64,000 nucleotides of DNA from an uncultured Oscillospiraceae bacterium (lineage in GTDB: Bacteria > Bacillota > Clostridia > Oscillospirales > Acutalibacteraceae): NCBI GenBank assembly GCA_900541905.1, contig UQLQ01000009.1, positions 1-64,000 on the forward strand. Reading direction: 5' to 3'. Under the pieces are notes generated by a model. It was given only the letters and a program-made list of their open reading frames with translations, was not told the DNA's origin and searched no databases. A program made the position numbers and the translations under genes. Positions 27,004-34,793 of this stretch are shown in pieces (within the stretch, counting starts at the first letter, position 1; every line of letters begins with the position of its first letter).

Positions 27004-28092
27004 ATGAAATTTTCAATTAATTTAGGGGCGTGGAATTCTGTTTTTGCAGTTCCAACACAAGTGGTAGATCAACATTTAAAATTAGCGGGTGGTGTTCATT
27101 TAAAAGTGCTGCTATGGCTATTGCGCCATGCGGGTACGGAAATTGATATTGCCGATATTTCAAAAGCGCTTGGTATTGGAACTGCCGATATTAAAGATGC
27201 AATGCAATATTGGGCGGCAGCCGGTCTGATTACGGATTTTTCCTGCGATTGTGACCGCGCCACCCTTACACCCGCTATGTCTGAGGTCATGCAACCGGAA
27301 AATACTGTGGAAGAGCCGTCAGTTTCTGTACAGGCGGATATTTTAGAAGAGACGTCCCATTCCGAAATCATCGAACATACGGTTTCCGTACATACACTGA
27401 CACAGACAGAGGACAAAAAGACGGCAGAAAAGCCGATAAAACCTCCGCCACGCATGAAAAAGCCAGATGGAGTTTATATTGCACAGCGCATCGCGCAATG
27501 TGCGGAAGTTGGATTTTTAATGCAGGAGGCACAGCAAATTTTGGGACGTACCATCTCCCCTGCTTTGTCCTCCACTTTGCTTATGATTCATGACGACTAC
27601 GGCCTGCCTGTTGAAGTGATTATTATGCTGTTGATGTATGTCAAAAGCATTCACAAAGACAACACCAGCTATATTGAAGCGGTTGCAAAAAACTGGGCAG
27701 AAGAAGAAATTAATACCCATGAAAAAGCAGATGAAAAATTAAATCAGCTATCATTAATTGCAAAGTCCTGGCGCTGCATTGAACAAGTGTTGGGTATTGA
27801 CCATCGCTCACCCAGCGCAAAAGAAGAGCAATATACTCACCGTTGGATGCATGAATGGAACTTTACAACCGATATGATACGCGAAGCTTACGAACGCTGT
27901 GTAAACGCCACAGGAAAACTGAGCTTGCATTATATGAATAAAATTCTGGAACGTTGGCATAAAGCAGGCATTACCACGCCAAAACAAGCTGCGTTGGAAG
28001 CCGGTGAGAAAGCCGCAAAAGAACAAGAAAAGCACAAACCTACCTATGATTTGGAAGAATATGAAAAAATAGATCTAAGCGAATTTATGTAA
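27004..28092 (+). CDS. DnaD-domain replication initiation protein
   Basis: Primosomal DnaD/DnaB-like protein of 362 residues. The N-terminus (residues ~20-80) is winged-helix-like (HLKVLLWLLRHAGTEIDIADI), then a variable acidic linker, then two DnaD-type helical repeats: one near residues 180-240 and a second near 265-315, containing the family YxxxIxxxW-type signature (LSLHYMNKILERWHKAGI). It is followed by a DnaI-like helicase loader with the spacing of an operon, which supports a role in loading replicative helicase. Confidence 0.9.
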   Translation: MKFSINLGAWNSVFAVPTQVVDQHLKLAGGVHLKVLLWLLRHAGTEIDIADISKALGIGTADIKDAMQYWAAAGLITDFSCDCDRATLTPAMSEVMQPENTVEEPSVSVQADILEETSHSEIIEHTVSVHTLTQTEDKKTAEKPIKPPPRMKKPDGVYIAQRIAQCAEVGFLMQEAQQILGRTISPALSSTLLMIHDDYGLPVEVIIMLLMYVKSIHKDNTSYIEAVAKNWAEEEINTHEKADEKLNQLSLIAKSWRCIEQVLGIDHRSPSAKEEQYTHRWMHEWNFTTDMIREAYERCVNATGKLSLHYMNKILERWHKAGITTPKQAALEAGEKAAKEQEKHKPTYDLEEYEKIDLSEFM

Positions 28093-28104
28093 GGAGGGAC
28101 TCTT

Positions 28105-29088
28105 TTGGGATACAGCCGTGAGATTTATGATGAAGCCATGGCAATGGTAAATGCAAACCGTACAAAAGCAATCGAAGAATGTAATCTGCGCAAAGCAGCA
28201 TTCTATGAACAATATCCCCGTGCAGCAGAAATTGAAACAGAACTGGCCGCAACAGCAATTCAGGCTGCAAAGGCAGTATTAAACGGTGCACACGCAAAAG
28301 AACAATTGACATTATTGAAACAAAAAAATCTTTCCTTACAGAATGAACGCATTCAGCTGTTACAAAAAGCAGGACTCCCTGAAACCTATTTGGAGCCTTC
28401 CTTTGCTTGTAATTCTTGTAAAGATGAAGGCTTTATTGACGGCAGAATGTGCAGTTGTTTAAAAAAGTTAATGCGTATACAAGCATGTAACCAATTGAAC
28501 ACTTCTACTCCCCTTGCTCTCTGTACTTTTGATAATTTTTCTTTGTCCTACTATCCAAACGAGCCTTCTGACAGCGGCATTTCCGCCTATCAGCAAATGG
28601 AACAGATTTTGCGTTACTGTAAAACGTATGCAGCCCAATTTTCTATGGAGTCACCCAATTTGTTAATGCAGGGCGGAACCGGCTTGGGAAAAACACACCT
28701 ATCCTTGGCCATTGCACATGAAGCCATTGAAAAGGGATACGGCGTTATTTATGGTTCTGCACAAAATATGGTTACCAATTTGGAAAAAGAACGTTTTCAA
28801 AAAGATAATGAACAACAGGACACCAACCAACTCATGTTGCAATGTGATTTATTGATTATAGATGACCTTGGAACGGAATTTTCCACTTCATTTGTAACCG
28901 CTGCAATTTATAACATTGTAAATACAAGACTTATGACACATAAACCAACCATTATCAGTACCAATTTATCTATGAAAGAATTGGAAGAACGTTACACTGA
29001 GCGTTTTGCTTCCCGTATTTTAGGCAGTTATATCCCTCTGTTTTTCCGCGGCAAAGATATCAGGCAACAGAAAAGACGTAAAAAATAA
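28105..29088 (+). CDS. DnaI/DnaC-type helicase loader ATPase
   Basis: AAA+ ATPase that loads the replicative helicase. The start is TTG at 28105, with AAGGAGGGA well placed; no better ATG exists. The 327 residues have an N-terminal helicase-binding part with a CxxC pair and CSCLK segment (residues ~95-115: ACNSCKDEGFIDGRMCSCLK), then Walker A GGTGLGKTHLS near residue 190, Walker B LLIIDDLGTE near residue 250, and sensor and arginine-finger segments (ISTNLS; RYTERFASRILGSY). The cysteines probably bind zinc as in DnaI. Confidence 0.93.
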   Translation: MGYSREIYDEAMAMVNANRTKAIEECNLRKAAFYEQYPRAAEIETELAATAIQAAKAVLNGAHAKEQLTLLKQKNLSLQNERIQLLQKAGLPETYLEPSFACNSCKDEGFIDGRMCSCLKKLMRIQACNQLNTSTPLALCTFDNFSLSYYPNEPSDSGISAYQQMEQILRYCKTYAAQFSMESPNLLMQGGTGLGKTHLSLAIAHEAIEKGYGVIYGSAQNMVTNLEKERFQKDNEQQDTNQLMLQCDLLIIDDLGTEFSTSFVTAAIYNIVNTRLMTHKPTIISTNLSMKELEERYTERFASRILGSYIPLFFRGKDIRQQKRRKK

Positions 29089-29120
29089 AAACAGGCAGTC
29101 TGAACGGGCTGCCTGTTTTT
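29086..29120 (+). terminator. Terminator of the DnaD-DnaI operon
   Basis: An eight-pair stem (ACAGGCAG / CTGCCTGT) with a ten-base loop and a T run follows the stop codon at 29088. Confidence 0.88.
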
Positions 29121-29138
29121 ATATCAACAAAGAAAAAG

Positions 29139-29175
29139 AAATTACCTATTTACATCATCATGAAATAGGTAATTT
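29139..29175. terminator. Bidirectional terminator ending the agr operon
   Basis: A perfect 13-pair stem (AAATTACCTATTT and its complement) with an 11-base loop sits between the convergent dnaI and agrB genes. T-rich tracts lie on both sides, so it can end agr transcripts from the minus strand and read-through from the plus strand. Confidence 0.85.
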
Positions 29176-29181
29176 CTTTTA

Positions 29182-29778
29182 TTAAATTGCTGTTCTCTTT
29201 TTTACCAAGTCCACAATTTTAGAAATCCCCACTAAAATTGAGACAGTTGCCACAGCTAACATAATGAAAACGGCATAACGCTGTGTTTGAGAGAAGCAGC
29301 AAAGAATTGCAAATATGATGCTGTACAAGCTAAGAATAACTTTTACCTTTGCCTTACATTTTTTCACTTCAGGTTCTGATAATGGTTTATTCTTGTCTTC
29401 AACCGGAGCTATAAACAACACGGCCAAAGTGCAACATGTAAATAGGATTGTAATAATAAGTAATTGTAGTATGGTGCTGATATAAACACCCAGAAAAACA
29501 CTAAATCCAAATAAAAGGACTGAGCTAATGTAACATTTCAAGTGACTGCCAGCATGAAAGCCACCCGAAAACGTACGTAAGGGAATAAAGAATAAGAGAT
29601 AGATGATACTTTCAATTATACATTGAAAAATTGCTCCGATAATTAAACATGTTGCGATACCGAACGCTTGTGACAGCATCAAGCCAAATGCAAAAGTGAA
29701 GAAAGCTGATTCATCTTCGGGAATAATTTTCCCTTTTACGGATGCAGCTACACACTTCTCAGCAAGCCTTGTAATCAA
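29182..29778 (-). CDS. agrB: AgrB peptidase for autoinducer precursor
   Basis: Membrane cysteine protease that cuts AgrD and forms its thiolactone ring. The 198 residues have about six hydrophobic segments. The catalytic region PLRTFSGGFHAGSHLKCY gives His75 and Cys82, matching the family His/Cys pair spaced seven apart. The start is TTG at 29778, inside the agrD1 stop (sequence TTGA), so the two are translationally coupled; no separate ribosome-binding sequence is visible. It is the only agrB for two AgrD precursors, so it would have to process both. Confidence 0.95.
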   Translation of the reverse strand: MITRLAEKCVAASVKGKIIPEDESAFFTFAFGLMLSQAFGIATCLIIGAIFQCIIESIIYLLFFIPLRTFSGGFHAGSHLKCYISSVLLFGFSVFLGVYISTILQLLIITILFTCCTLAVLFIAPVEDKNKPLSEPEVKKCKAKVKVILSLYSIIFAILCCFSQTQRYAVFIMLAVATVSILVGISKIVDLVKKRTAI

Positions 29779-29924
29779 GTTTGAAACCGATTTGGGATTA
29801 CTGGAATTTTAGGTTGGTGCAGCATAGAACTACAAGCCGAGTTTACATTGCACATTGCAACTTTAGCAGATGTATCCGTAGCTGTTTTTACAATCTTCTC
29901 AAAAAGCTTACGATTCGTTTTCAT
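29775..29924 (-). CDS. agrD: AgrD precursor 1 (cyclic peptide autoinducer)
   Basis: Precursor of 49 residues, starting MKTNRKLFEK after GGAGG nine bases upstream; the larger open frame to 29972 lacks a start signal. It has a basic, amphipathic N-terminal helix, a core SACSSML, and the conserved C-terminal tail HQPKIPVIPNRFQT. The predicted signal is a five-membered thiolactone ring C31-S-S-M-L, by analogy with known Agr peptides; whether cleavage falls after L or H cannot be seen. It has an extra Cys25 not present in AgrD2. Its stop overlaps the agrB start. Confidence 0.88.
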   Translation of the reverse strand: MKTNRKLFEKIVKTATDTSAKVAMCNVNSACSSMLHQPKIPVIPNRFQT

Positions 29925-30078
29925 ATTTTCATACCTCCACAAAAGTTTAACATCCTTATTGATGCCAAACATTTTATGAATACCAAAGAGATTGCTATAT
30001 CAATTCTTTGGACGTTCCTCTTACACCATTTGTAAGAGGAGAATACATAATTTTCATATTTTCAAATATGAAAAGAAA
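29925..30078 (-). other. Hairpin-rich spacer between the two agrD genes
   Basis: Read on the minus strand, this 154-base spacer has three inverted repeats: TTTCATATTT/AATATGAAA directly after agrD2, CCTCTTAC/GTAAGAGG, and CCAAAGA/TCTTTGG. None is followed by a T run. They could set relative agrD1 and agrD2 expression by processing or stability, or block ribosomes. No gene is seen. Confidence 0.55.
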
Positions 30079-30228
30079 TTATTTTTGGAATCTTTTTGGA
30101 AGTGCTGGTACTTTTGGTTGATGCAACATGAAAGAACAAGCAGAATTTACATTAGATACTGCTACCTTTGCTGCTGCGTCTGTTGCTGCTTTCATAACTT
30201 TGTTTGTGATTTTGTTTGTGATTTTCAT
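30079..30228 (-). CDS. agrD: AgrD precursor 2 (cyclic peptide autoinducer)
   Basis: Short gene read directly from the minus strand; 49 residues starting MKITNKITNK, with GGAGG eight bases before the ATG. The core is SACSFML and the tail is HQPKVPALPKRFQK. It agrees with AgrD1 at 30 of 49 positions by hand count, with strict conservation of the SAC(S)-ML-HQPK frame. The predicted ring C31-S-F-M-L differs from AgrD1 only in Phe for Ser. It lies immediately downstream of a strong hairpin that separates it from the kinases. A recent duplication followed by divergence is the simplest history. Confidence 0.88.
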   Translation of the reverse strand: MKITNKITNKVMKAATDAAAKVAVSNVNSACSFMLHQPKVPALPKRFQK

Positions 30229-30289
30229 TCTCGTTTCCTCCAAATATTTTATTAAGTAATTGGCCTTTTCTTCAGCCTACATAAATTAT

Positions 30290-30335
30290 AAAAGCAAAGT
30301 GCGACATTTGGGAGAAAAAGTCGCATTTTGCTTTT
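30290..30335 (-). terminator. Terminator-like hairpin between agrC1 and agrD2
   Basis: A stem of about 16 pairs with one mismatch (arms 30290-30305 and 30320-30335), loop 14 bases, with T residues at the end of the stem and a T-rich region after it on the minus strand. It lies in the 167-base gap between the kinase and agrD2. It may reduce or regulate transcription of the signal genes relative to the sensing genes. There may be a second promoter after it, but none is clear. Confidence 0.65.
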
Positions 30336-30395
30336 TAGTGTGACTGAACTTCACGTTCGTTCATATTTTGTTCACAAACTTTGCAAATTATTTGC

Positions 30396-31724
30396 TTATT
30401 TTTGTTTATTAAGTAATGGAATTGAAATAGCAAGCGTGAATATTGTGTCAGTATAATCAATACTTACAATTCCATTATATTTTTCAACAGCCATTTTAAT
30501 ATTCTCTACTCCAAAACCATGATTATGTTTATCTGATTTAGAAGAAACGAATTTTTCATTTTCGTAAACAACATGGTTCTGTTTTGTATTTTCTATAATA
30601 ATGCTTAAAATATCATTGGTACGTTTCACTTCCAACGTAATTTTCTTTTCTCCATTTTTTATGTCACTGCAGGCCTTTACGGCATTATCTAAAGCATTTG
30701 CAAAAATGGTACAGGTATCAATATATTTTAAGATAGATAAATCATTATACAAAATTTGTTTTTCAAATGTAATGCCCTGCTCTTTGCAAGCTTTTTCTTG
30801 TTCATATAAAATGACATCAAACGCAGTATTATTTACACGGAAGCTGGCTGCAGCCATTTGTTGGCTCATCTGAGCCTGCAATTCATGCATATAATTTAAC
30901 GCTTTATCTTTACTGTCTGTATGATATAAGCGTTCCAAAGTTGTTATATGATTCTTAAAATCATGTAATTGTTTTCTACTTTCGTTCAGGCCCTTTTCAA
31001 TTTGTTTATAATAACTTGCTTGGATGCGCTGCATTTCTTCTGCCTCTCGCAATTGATTCTCTAACTCGTATTTTCTTAAGTTTCTATCGTAAATAAAGAA
31101 AACAGCAATATTACAAAGGATTAAGCCAAAACAAACCAAAGACATCAGAACTTTATGACTCTCTTGTTGCGGTACATAAGTTTCTAATTTTACCATTAAC
31201 ACAATATTTGCAATGGTAACAATCGGTAATGTGAATAAAAACAATACCTCTTTTCCACTTTTGGCATATTTTCGCTCTTTTGTAAAAACAAAAATAATAC
31301 GTATTATAATAAACAGCATTACTTTACTAATAACAGTCACAGCCAGTTTTGCTGTCGTCTGTTCTATTACCATCGTTAAATTTTCGCCTAAATACCAAGA
31401 CGCTAAAATAATGATAAAAAATTCAAAGAACGTTGACAGCGTAGCAATTAAAACAGAAAGAAAAAATCGAACTAAAATTTTTCCTTTATAAAAACAAGAA
31501 GCAAGTATAAAATTCAGAACGACTGTTGCAATTACATTCAACCAGAAGATTCCAAAAAAATTAATGCAAGCAAGCACAGTTCCGCTTATCAGAACGCTTG
31601 CTGTTTTAACTGCAATATTTCCTACAGTCACATTCCACTTCTCTAACAGAAAATGATGAAATAACATAAATCCTATTAGAAAATCACAACAACATAATAA
31701 TGACTGTATTATAATTTCATACAT
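30396..31724 (-). CDS. agrC: AgrC-type sensor histidine kinase 1
   Basis: Receptor kinase for a cyclic peptide. The 442 residues have six to seven membrane segments in residues 1-215 and then a cytoplasmic kinase of the HPK10 type. His254 lies in KQLHDFKNHITTLERL, the N box is NALDNAVKACSD near residue 345, and the G-rich box is HGFGVENIKMAVEKY near residue 410. It is very similar to the neighbouring kinase gene throughout, with lower similarity in the membrane sensor, which is the expected ligand-specificity region. The ribosome-binding sequence AAGGAG is 13 bases from the ATG. It is the gene nearest the signal genes. Confidence 0.92.
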   Translation of the reverse strand: MYEIIIQSLLCCCDFLIGFMLFHHFLLEKWNVTVGNIAVKTASVLISGTVLACINFFGIFWLNVIATVVLNFILASCFYKGKILVRFFLSVLIATLSTFFEFFIIILASWYLGENLTMVIEQTTAKLAVTVISKVMLFIIIRIIFVFTKERKYAKSGKEVLFLFTLPIVTIANIVLMVKLETYVPQQESHKVLMSLVCFGLILCNIAVFFIYDRNLRKYELENQLREAEEMQRIQASYYKQIEKGLNESRKQLHDFKNHITTLERLYHTDSKDKALNYMHELQAQMSQQMAAASFRVNNTAFDVILYEQEKACKEQGITFEKQILYNDLSILKYIDTCTIFANALDNAVKACSDIKNGEKKITLEVKRTNDILSIIIENTKQNHVVYENEKFVSSKSDKHNHGFGVENIKMAVEKYNGIVSIDYTDTIFTLAISIPLLNKQK

Positions 31725-31767
31725 AATATTTTTATTACTCCTTCAAATAATAGCATGTTTTCTAAAT

Positions 31768-33087
31768 CTAATCTGGGATAGGTAGTACTATGGCTAAAGT
31801 AAACTTATCTTTTGTATGTTCAATACTAACTAAACCATCATATTTTGCAACTGCCATTTTTATATTGTCGACTCCAAAGCCATGCTGTTCTTTATTAGGT
31901 TTTGTAGAAAATAATCGATTCTCTTTTTCTACTATCTCATTCTGCTTGGTATTCTCAATTACTATACTAATCATATCTTTTTTCCTCTTTAAAGTTAAAT
32001 CAATTCTCCTTTCTTGTATATCTACATGGCTACATGCTGTAACCGCATTATCCAATGCATTTGCAAATATGGTACAGGTGTCCATATAAGATAAAAATGA
32101 TAAATCATTGTATAAAATTTGTTTATGAAACTCAATACCCAAATCGTTACAACGTTTAGTTTGTTCATATAGTATAACATCAAATGCCGCATTTTTCACC
32201 TTGAAACTGGCTAAATCCATTTGCTTTTTCATCTGTTGTTGTAATTCTTTCATATAGGATACAGCCTTTACATTTTCCTTATCCTCATGCAAATGTTCCA
32301 ATGTTGTAATATGGTTTTTAAAGTCATGCATCTGTTTTCTACTCTCATTCAAACTTTTTTCCAGTTGCATATAATAATTAGCTTGCAGTCTTTGCATTTC
32401 TTGAGCCTGTCTTAATTGATTTTCAAGTTCATATTTTTTCAAATTTTTATCATAGATAAAAAATACTGCGATATTGCAAAAAATAAGACCAATACATACA
32501 AAAGCCATTAATACTTTATGGCTTTCCTTTGCTGGAACATAATATTCCAATTGAACCATAAGAGTAATGTTTGCTACCGTTACAATAGGCAATGCATACA
32601 GCAGCAGAGATTCTTTTCCCATTCTAGTATACTTGGTTCCTTTTTTGAACAGAAAAATAATTCTGACTAACGTAAATAATAAAACTTTGCTAATAATAGT
32701 CATTGGAATATGGGCAGTTGGTAGCGTTACGATAATAGTGAGATTCTCACCAAAAACTGCTGAAAATAAAACCATAGTAATAAATTCTGAGACTATAGAC
32801 AATGTAGACGCAACTGCTGAAAGAAAAATTTTGATTAACCATTTTCCTTTAAAGAATATATATGCCAAAAGAAAAGTTAATGTAAAAATAGTTAACACAT
32901 TCCAAAGAGAATTTTGGAACGTGTTAATAAAAGTCAATGTAATTGCACAAGTGATAACTGCAGTTATTTTACTAATTAAAATCGTAAATGACTTTTCCCA
33001 TCTATCTTTTAAGTAGTGATGCAGAAACATAAAATGGATACTGTACTCCACCAAACATATCAGTGCGCTAAACAGCAACTCAAGCAT
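31768..33087 (-). CDS. agrC: AgrC-type sensor histidine kinase 2
   Basis: Second paralogous receptor kinase of 439 residues, same layout: membrane sensor in residues 1-215, coiled linker, His254 in KQMHDFKNHITTLEHL, N box NALDNAVTACSH, and HGFGVDNIKMAVAKY. It begins two bases after the stop of the preceding response regulator, with AAGGGG upstream. Similarity to kinase 1 is strongest in the cytoplasmic half, while the extracellular-facing loops differ. It may sense one of the two AgrD products or both. Confidence 0.92.
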   Translation of the reverse strand: MLELLFSALICLVEYSIHFMFLHHYLKDRWEKSFTILISKITAVITCAITLTFINTFQNSLWNVLTIFTLTFLLAYIFFKGKWLIKIFLSAVASTLSIVSEFITMVLFSAVFGENLTIIVTLPTAHIPMTIISKVLLFTLVRIIFLFKKGTKYTRMGKESLLLYALPIVTVANITLMVQLEYYVPAKESHKVLMAFVCIGLIFCNIAVFFIYDKNLKKYELENQLRQAQEMQRLQANYYMQLEKSLNESRKQMHDFKNHITTLEHLHEDKENVKAVSYMKELQQQMKKQMDLASFKVKNAAFDVILYEQTKRCNDLGIEFHKQILYNDLSFLSYMDTCTIFANALDNAVTACSHVDIQERRIDLTLKRKKDMISIVIENTKQNEIVEKENRLFSTKPNKEQHGFGVDNIKMAVAKYDGLVSIEHTKDKFTLAIVLPIPD

Positions 33088-33089
33088 AA

Positions 33090-33794
33090 CTATCCCCTTA
33101 TGTATTTTTGAAACTTCATATTAAAATTGGTCATTCTGTCTCTTGCCAATTTAATTTCTGTAGAATAATCTAAAATAACTTTTGTTTTCGTTATGCTGGT
33201 AACGTGGTCAAAATTCACAATATAACTCTTTTGGGGCATTTCAAATTGCTCTACAGGAAGTAATGACAATAAATCATTTAATGAAGCACCCGTTTCATAC
33301 ACTTGTTCTTTTGTATAAATAATTCTCTTTCTTTGATAGGATTCAATATAAATAATTTTGTTAATAGAAATAAAGCAATTTTCATAAGCACATTTTACTG
33401 CTATTTTTCTGTTAAGCTTTTTAAACTCCTGAATACAAGAAAGAATTGCTTCATTAAATTTTTCTTGAGCAATTGGTTTTACCAAATATCTATGGGCGTG
33501 TAAATGATACCCTTCTGCAGCATATTGTTCAAAAGAGGTCGTCAAAATAATGGTAGCATCCAGTCCATCCTTTACCAGTTGTTTACCAATTTCTATACTG
33601 TTTACTCCGTTTTCCAGTTGCACATCTAAAAACAGAATGTCATAGATATTTTTAATTTTTAATAGTTCCTTTGACGTACAAAATTCATCCAATTCATAAT
33701 CTACATCATTGGAAATCGCAAATTTGTCCAGTTTATCACGAATAATTAAGCGATGAATTGCTTCGTCATCGCAAACGGCTATTTTTAGTAACAA
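33090..33794 (-). CDS. agrA: AgrA-type LytTR response regulator 1
   Basis: Response regulator of 234 residues. Receiver domain at residues 1-120 (IAVCDDEAIHRLIIRDKL; phosphoacceptor Asp57 in LFLDVQLE; TSFEQYA; YLVKPI) and LytTR DNA-binding domain at ~135-234 (YIESYQRKRIIYT; PQKSYIVNFDHVTSI). The start is TTG at 33794, overlapping the previous gene by ten bases, so it is translationally coupled. It lies directly upstream of kinase 2. Roughly 70% identity to regulator 2 by eye. Confidence 0.93.
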   Translation of the reverse strand: MLLKIAVCDDEAIHRLIIRDKLDKFAISNDVDYELDEFCTSKELLKIKNIYDILFLDVQLENGVNSIEIGKQLVKDGLDATIILTTSFEQYAAEGYHLHAHRYLVKPIAQEKFNEAILSCIQEFKKLNRKIAVKCAYENCFISINKIIYIESYQRKRIIYTKEQVYETGASLNDLLSLLPVEQFEMPQKSYIVNFDHVTSITKTKVILDYSTEIKLARDRMTNFNMKFQKYIRG

Positions 33795-34519
33795 TTTCCG
33801 TCAACACCTTTACAAAAACCTCTCAAGTACTTGTGAAACTTCATATTAAAGTCGTCAATACGGTCTCTTGCCAGTTTTATTTCAATTGTATGGTCCAGCA
33901 TCACTTTTGTTTTGGTTAAACTGGTAACACAGTCTAAATTCACAATATAACTTTTTTGCGGTATTTCAAATTGCGCGGTAGGTAATTGCTCTAATAATTC
34001 TTGAAGTGATGCGCCCGTTTCATAAACCTGTTCCTTTGTATGAATCATTCTTTTTCTATGATAAGACTCTATGTAAACAATACTGTTAATAGAAATAAAA
34101 CAATTTTCATAAGCGCACTTAACTTCTATTTTTCTATTAGACTTCTTAAAATCTTTGATACAGGATACAATAGCTTCATTAAAATTAGACTGCTGTATCG
34201 GTTTAATTAAATAACGATGTGCCTTCAAATGATAGCCTTCCGATGCATACTGCTCAAAAGAGGTTGTAATGATAATAGTGGCATCAATTCCTTTTTGCAG
34301 CAAACGCTTTCCCACTTCAATGCCATTCATGCCATCTTCCAACTGCACGTCTAAAAATAGAATATCATAAATATTTTCCATTTTCATCAATTCTTTTGAA
34401 TTGGTGAACTCATCAAGTTCATAATCAATATCATTTGAAATCGCATAGGCATCTAACTTGTCACGAATAATCAATCGATGAATCGCTTCATCGTCACAAA
34501 CAGCAATTCTTAGCAACAT
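33785..34519 (-). CDS. agrA: AgrA-type LytTR response regulator 2
   Basis: First gene of the agr operon; 244 residues from ATG 34519, which has AAGGTG eight bases upstream. Receiver and LytTR domains are as in regulator 1, with Asp57 in LFLDVQLE. Compared with its paralogue it has a short C-terminal extension (GFCKGVDGNCY) made by reading through the position where the other stops, which overlaps the next start. It probably binds LytTR-type direct repeats in its own promoter, but no pair of repeats could be identified with certainty. Confidence 0.93.
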   Translation of the reverse strand: MLLRIAVCDDEAIHRLIIRDKLDAYAISNDIDYELDEFTNSKELMKMENIYDILFLDVQLEDGMNGIEVGKRLLQKGIDATIIITTSFEQYASEGYHLKAHRYLIKPIQQSNFNEAIVSCIKDFKKSNRKIEVKCAYENCFISINSIVYIESYHRKRMIHTKEQVYETGASLQELLEQLPTAQFEIPQKSYIVNLDCVTSLTKTKVMLDHTIEIKLARDRIDDFNMKFHKYLRGFCKGVDGNCY

Positions 34520-34628
34520 ATTTTCAACACCTTTTTCATCATATTGAAACATTTATTATATACTTGATTCAATTTTGATTGCATTTACTTCTATAACTTG
34601 AAATAAAACCCAAATATGGATGATTCCT

Positions 34629-34657
34629 ATTATATGTGTAAATGCTTAACATGTCAA
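34629..34657 (-). promoter_or_regulatory. Promoter of the doubled agr operon
   Basis: Perfect TTGACA and TATAAT with a 17-base spacer on the minus strand. The start of transcription would be near 34622, giving a leader of about 100 bases before regulator 2. Such a strong consensus suggests a high basal level, possibly without needing activation. The AT-rich stretch upstream (34658-34737) may carry regulator binding sites. Confidence 0.85.
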
Positions 34658-34737
34658 AAAAATTAACATCTTTTACCGAAATATAAACAAAAAACACCAA
34701 ATATATCAAAAAATGTCGTTAAACTATATTTGAAATT

Positions 34738-34761
34738 GCAGCAGTCTTTTATAACTGCTGC
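34738..34761 (-). terminator. Hairpin downstream of prfB
   Basis: GCAGCAGT / ACTGCTGC, eight pairs with an eight-base loop, about 30 bases past the prfB stop codon. It is followed by AATTTC and not a T run, so it is a weak or rho-assisted terminator at best. Confidence 0.5.
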
Positions 34762-34793
34762 GCAATACAAACATATAATAATATCATATTTTA

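Noticed and set aside
30229..30395. Additional AgrD-like peptide in the kinase-AgrD2 gap
   Set aside because: Searched both strands for a Cys-containing frame with a QPK tail; found only the hairpin.
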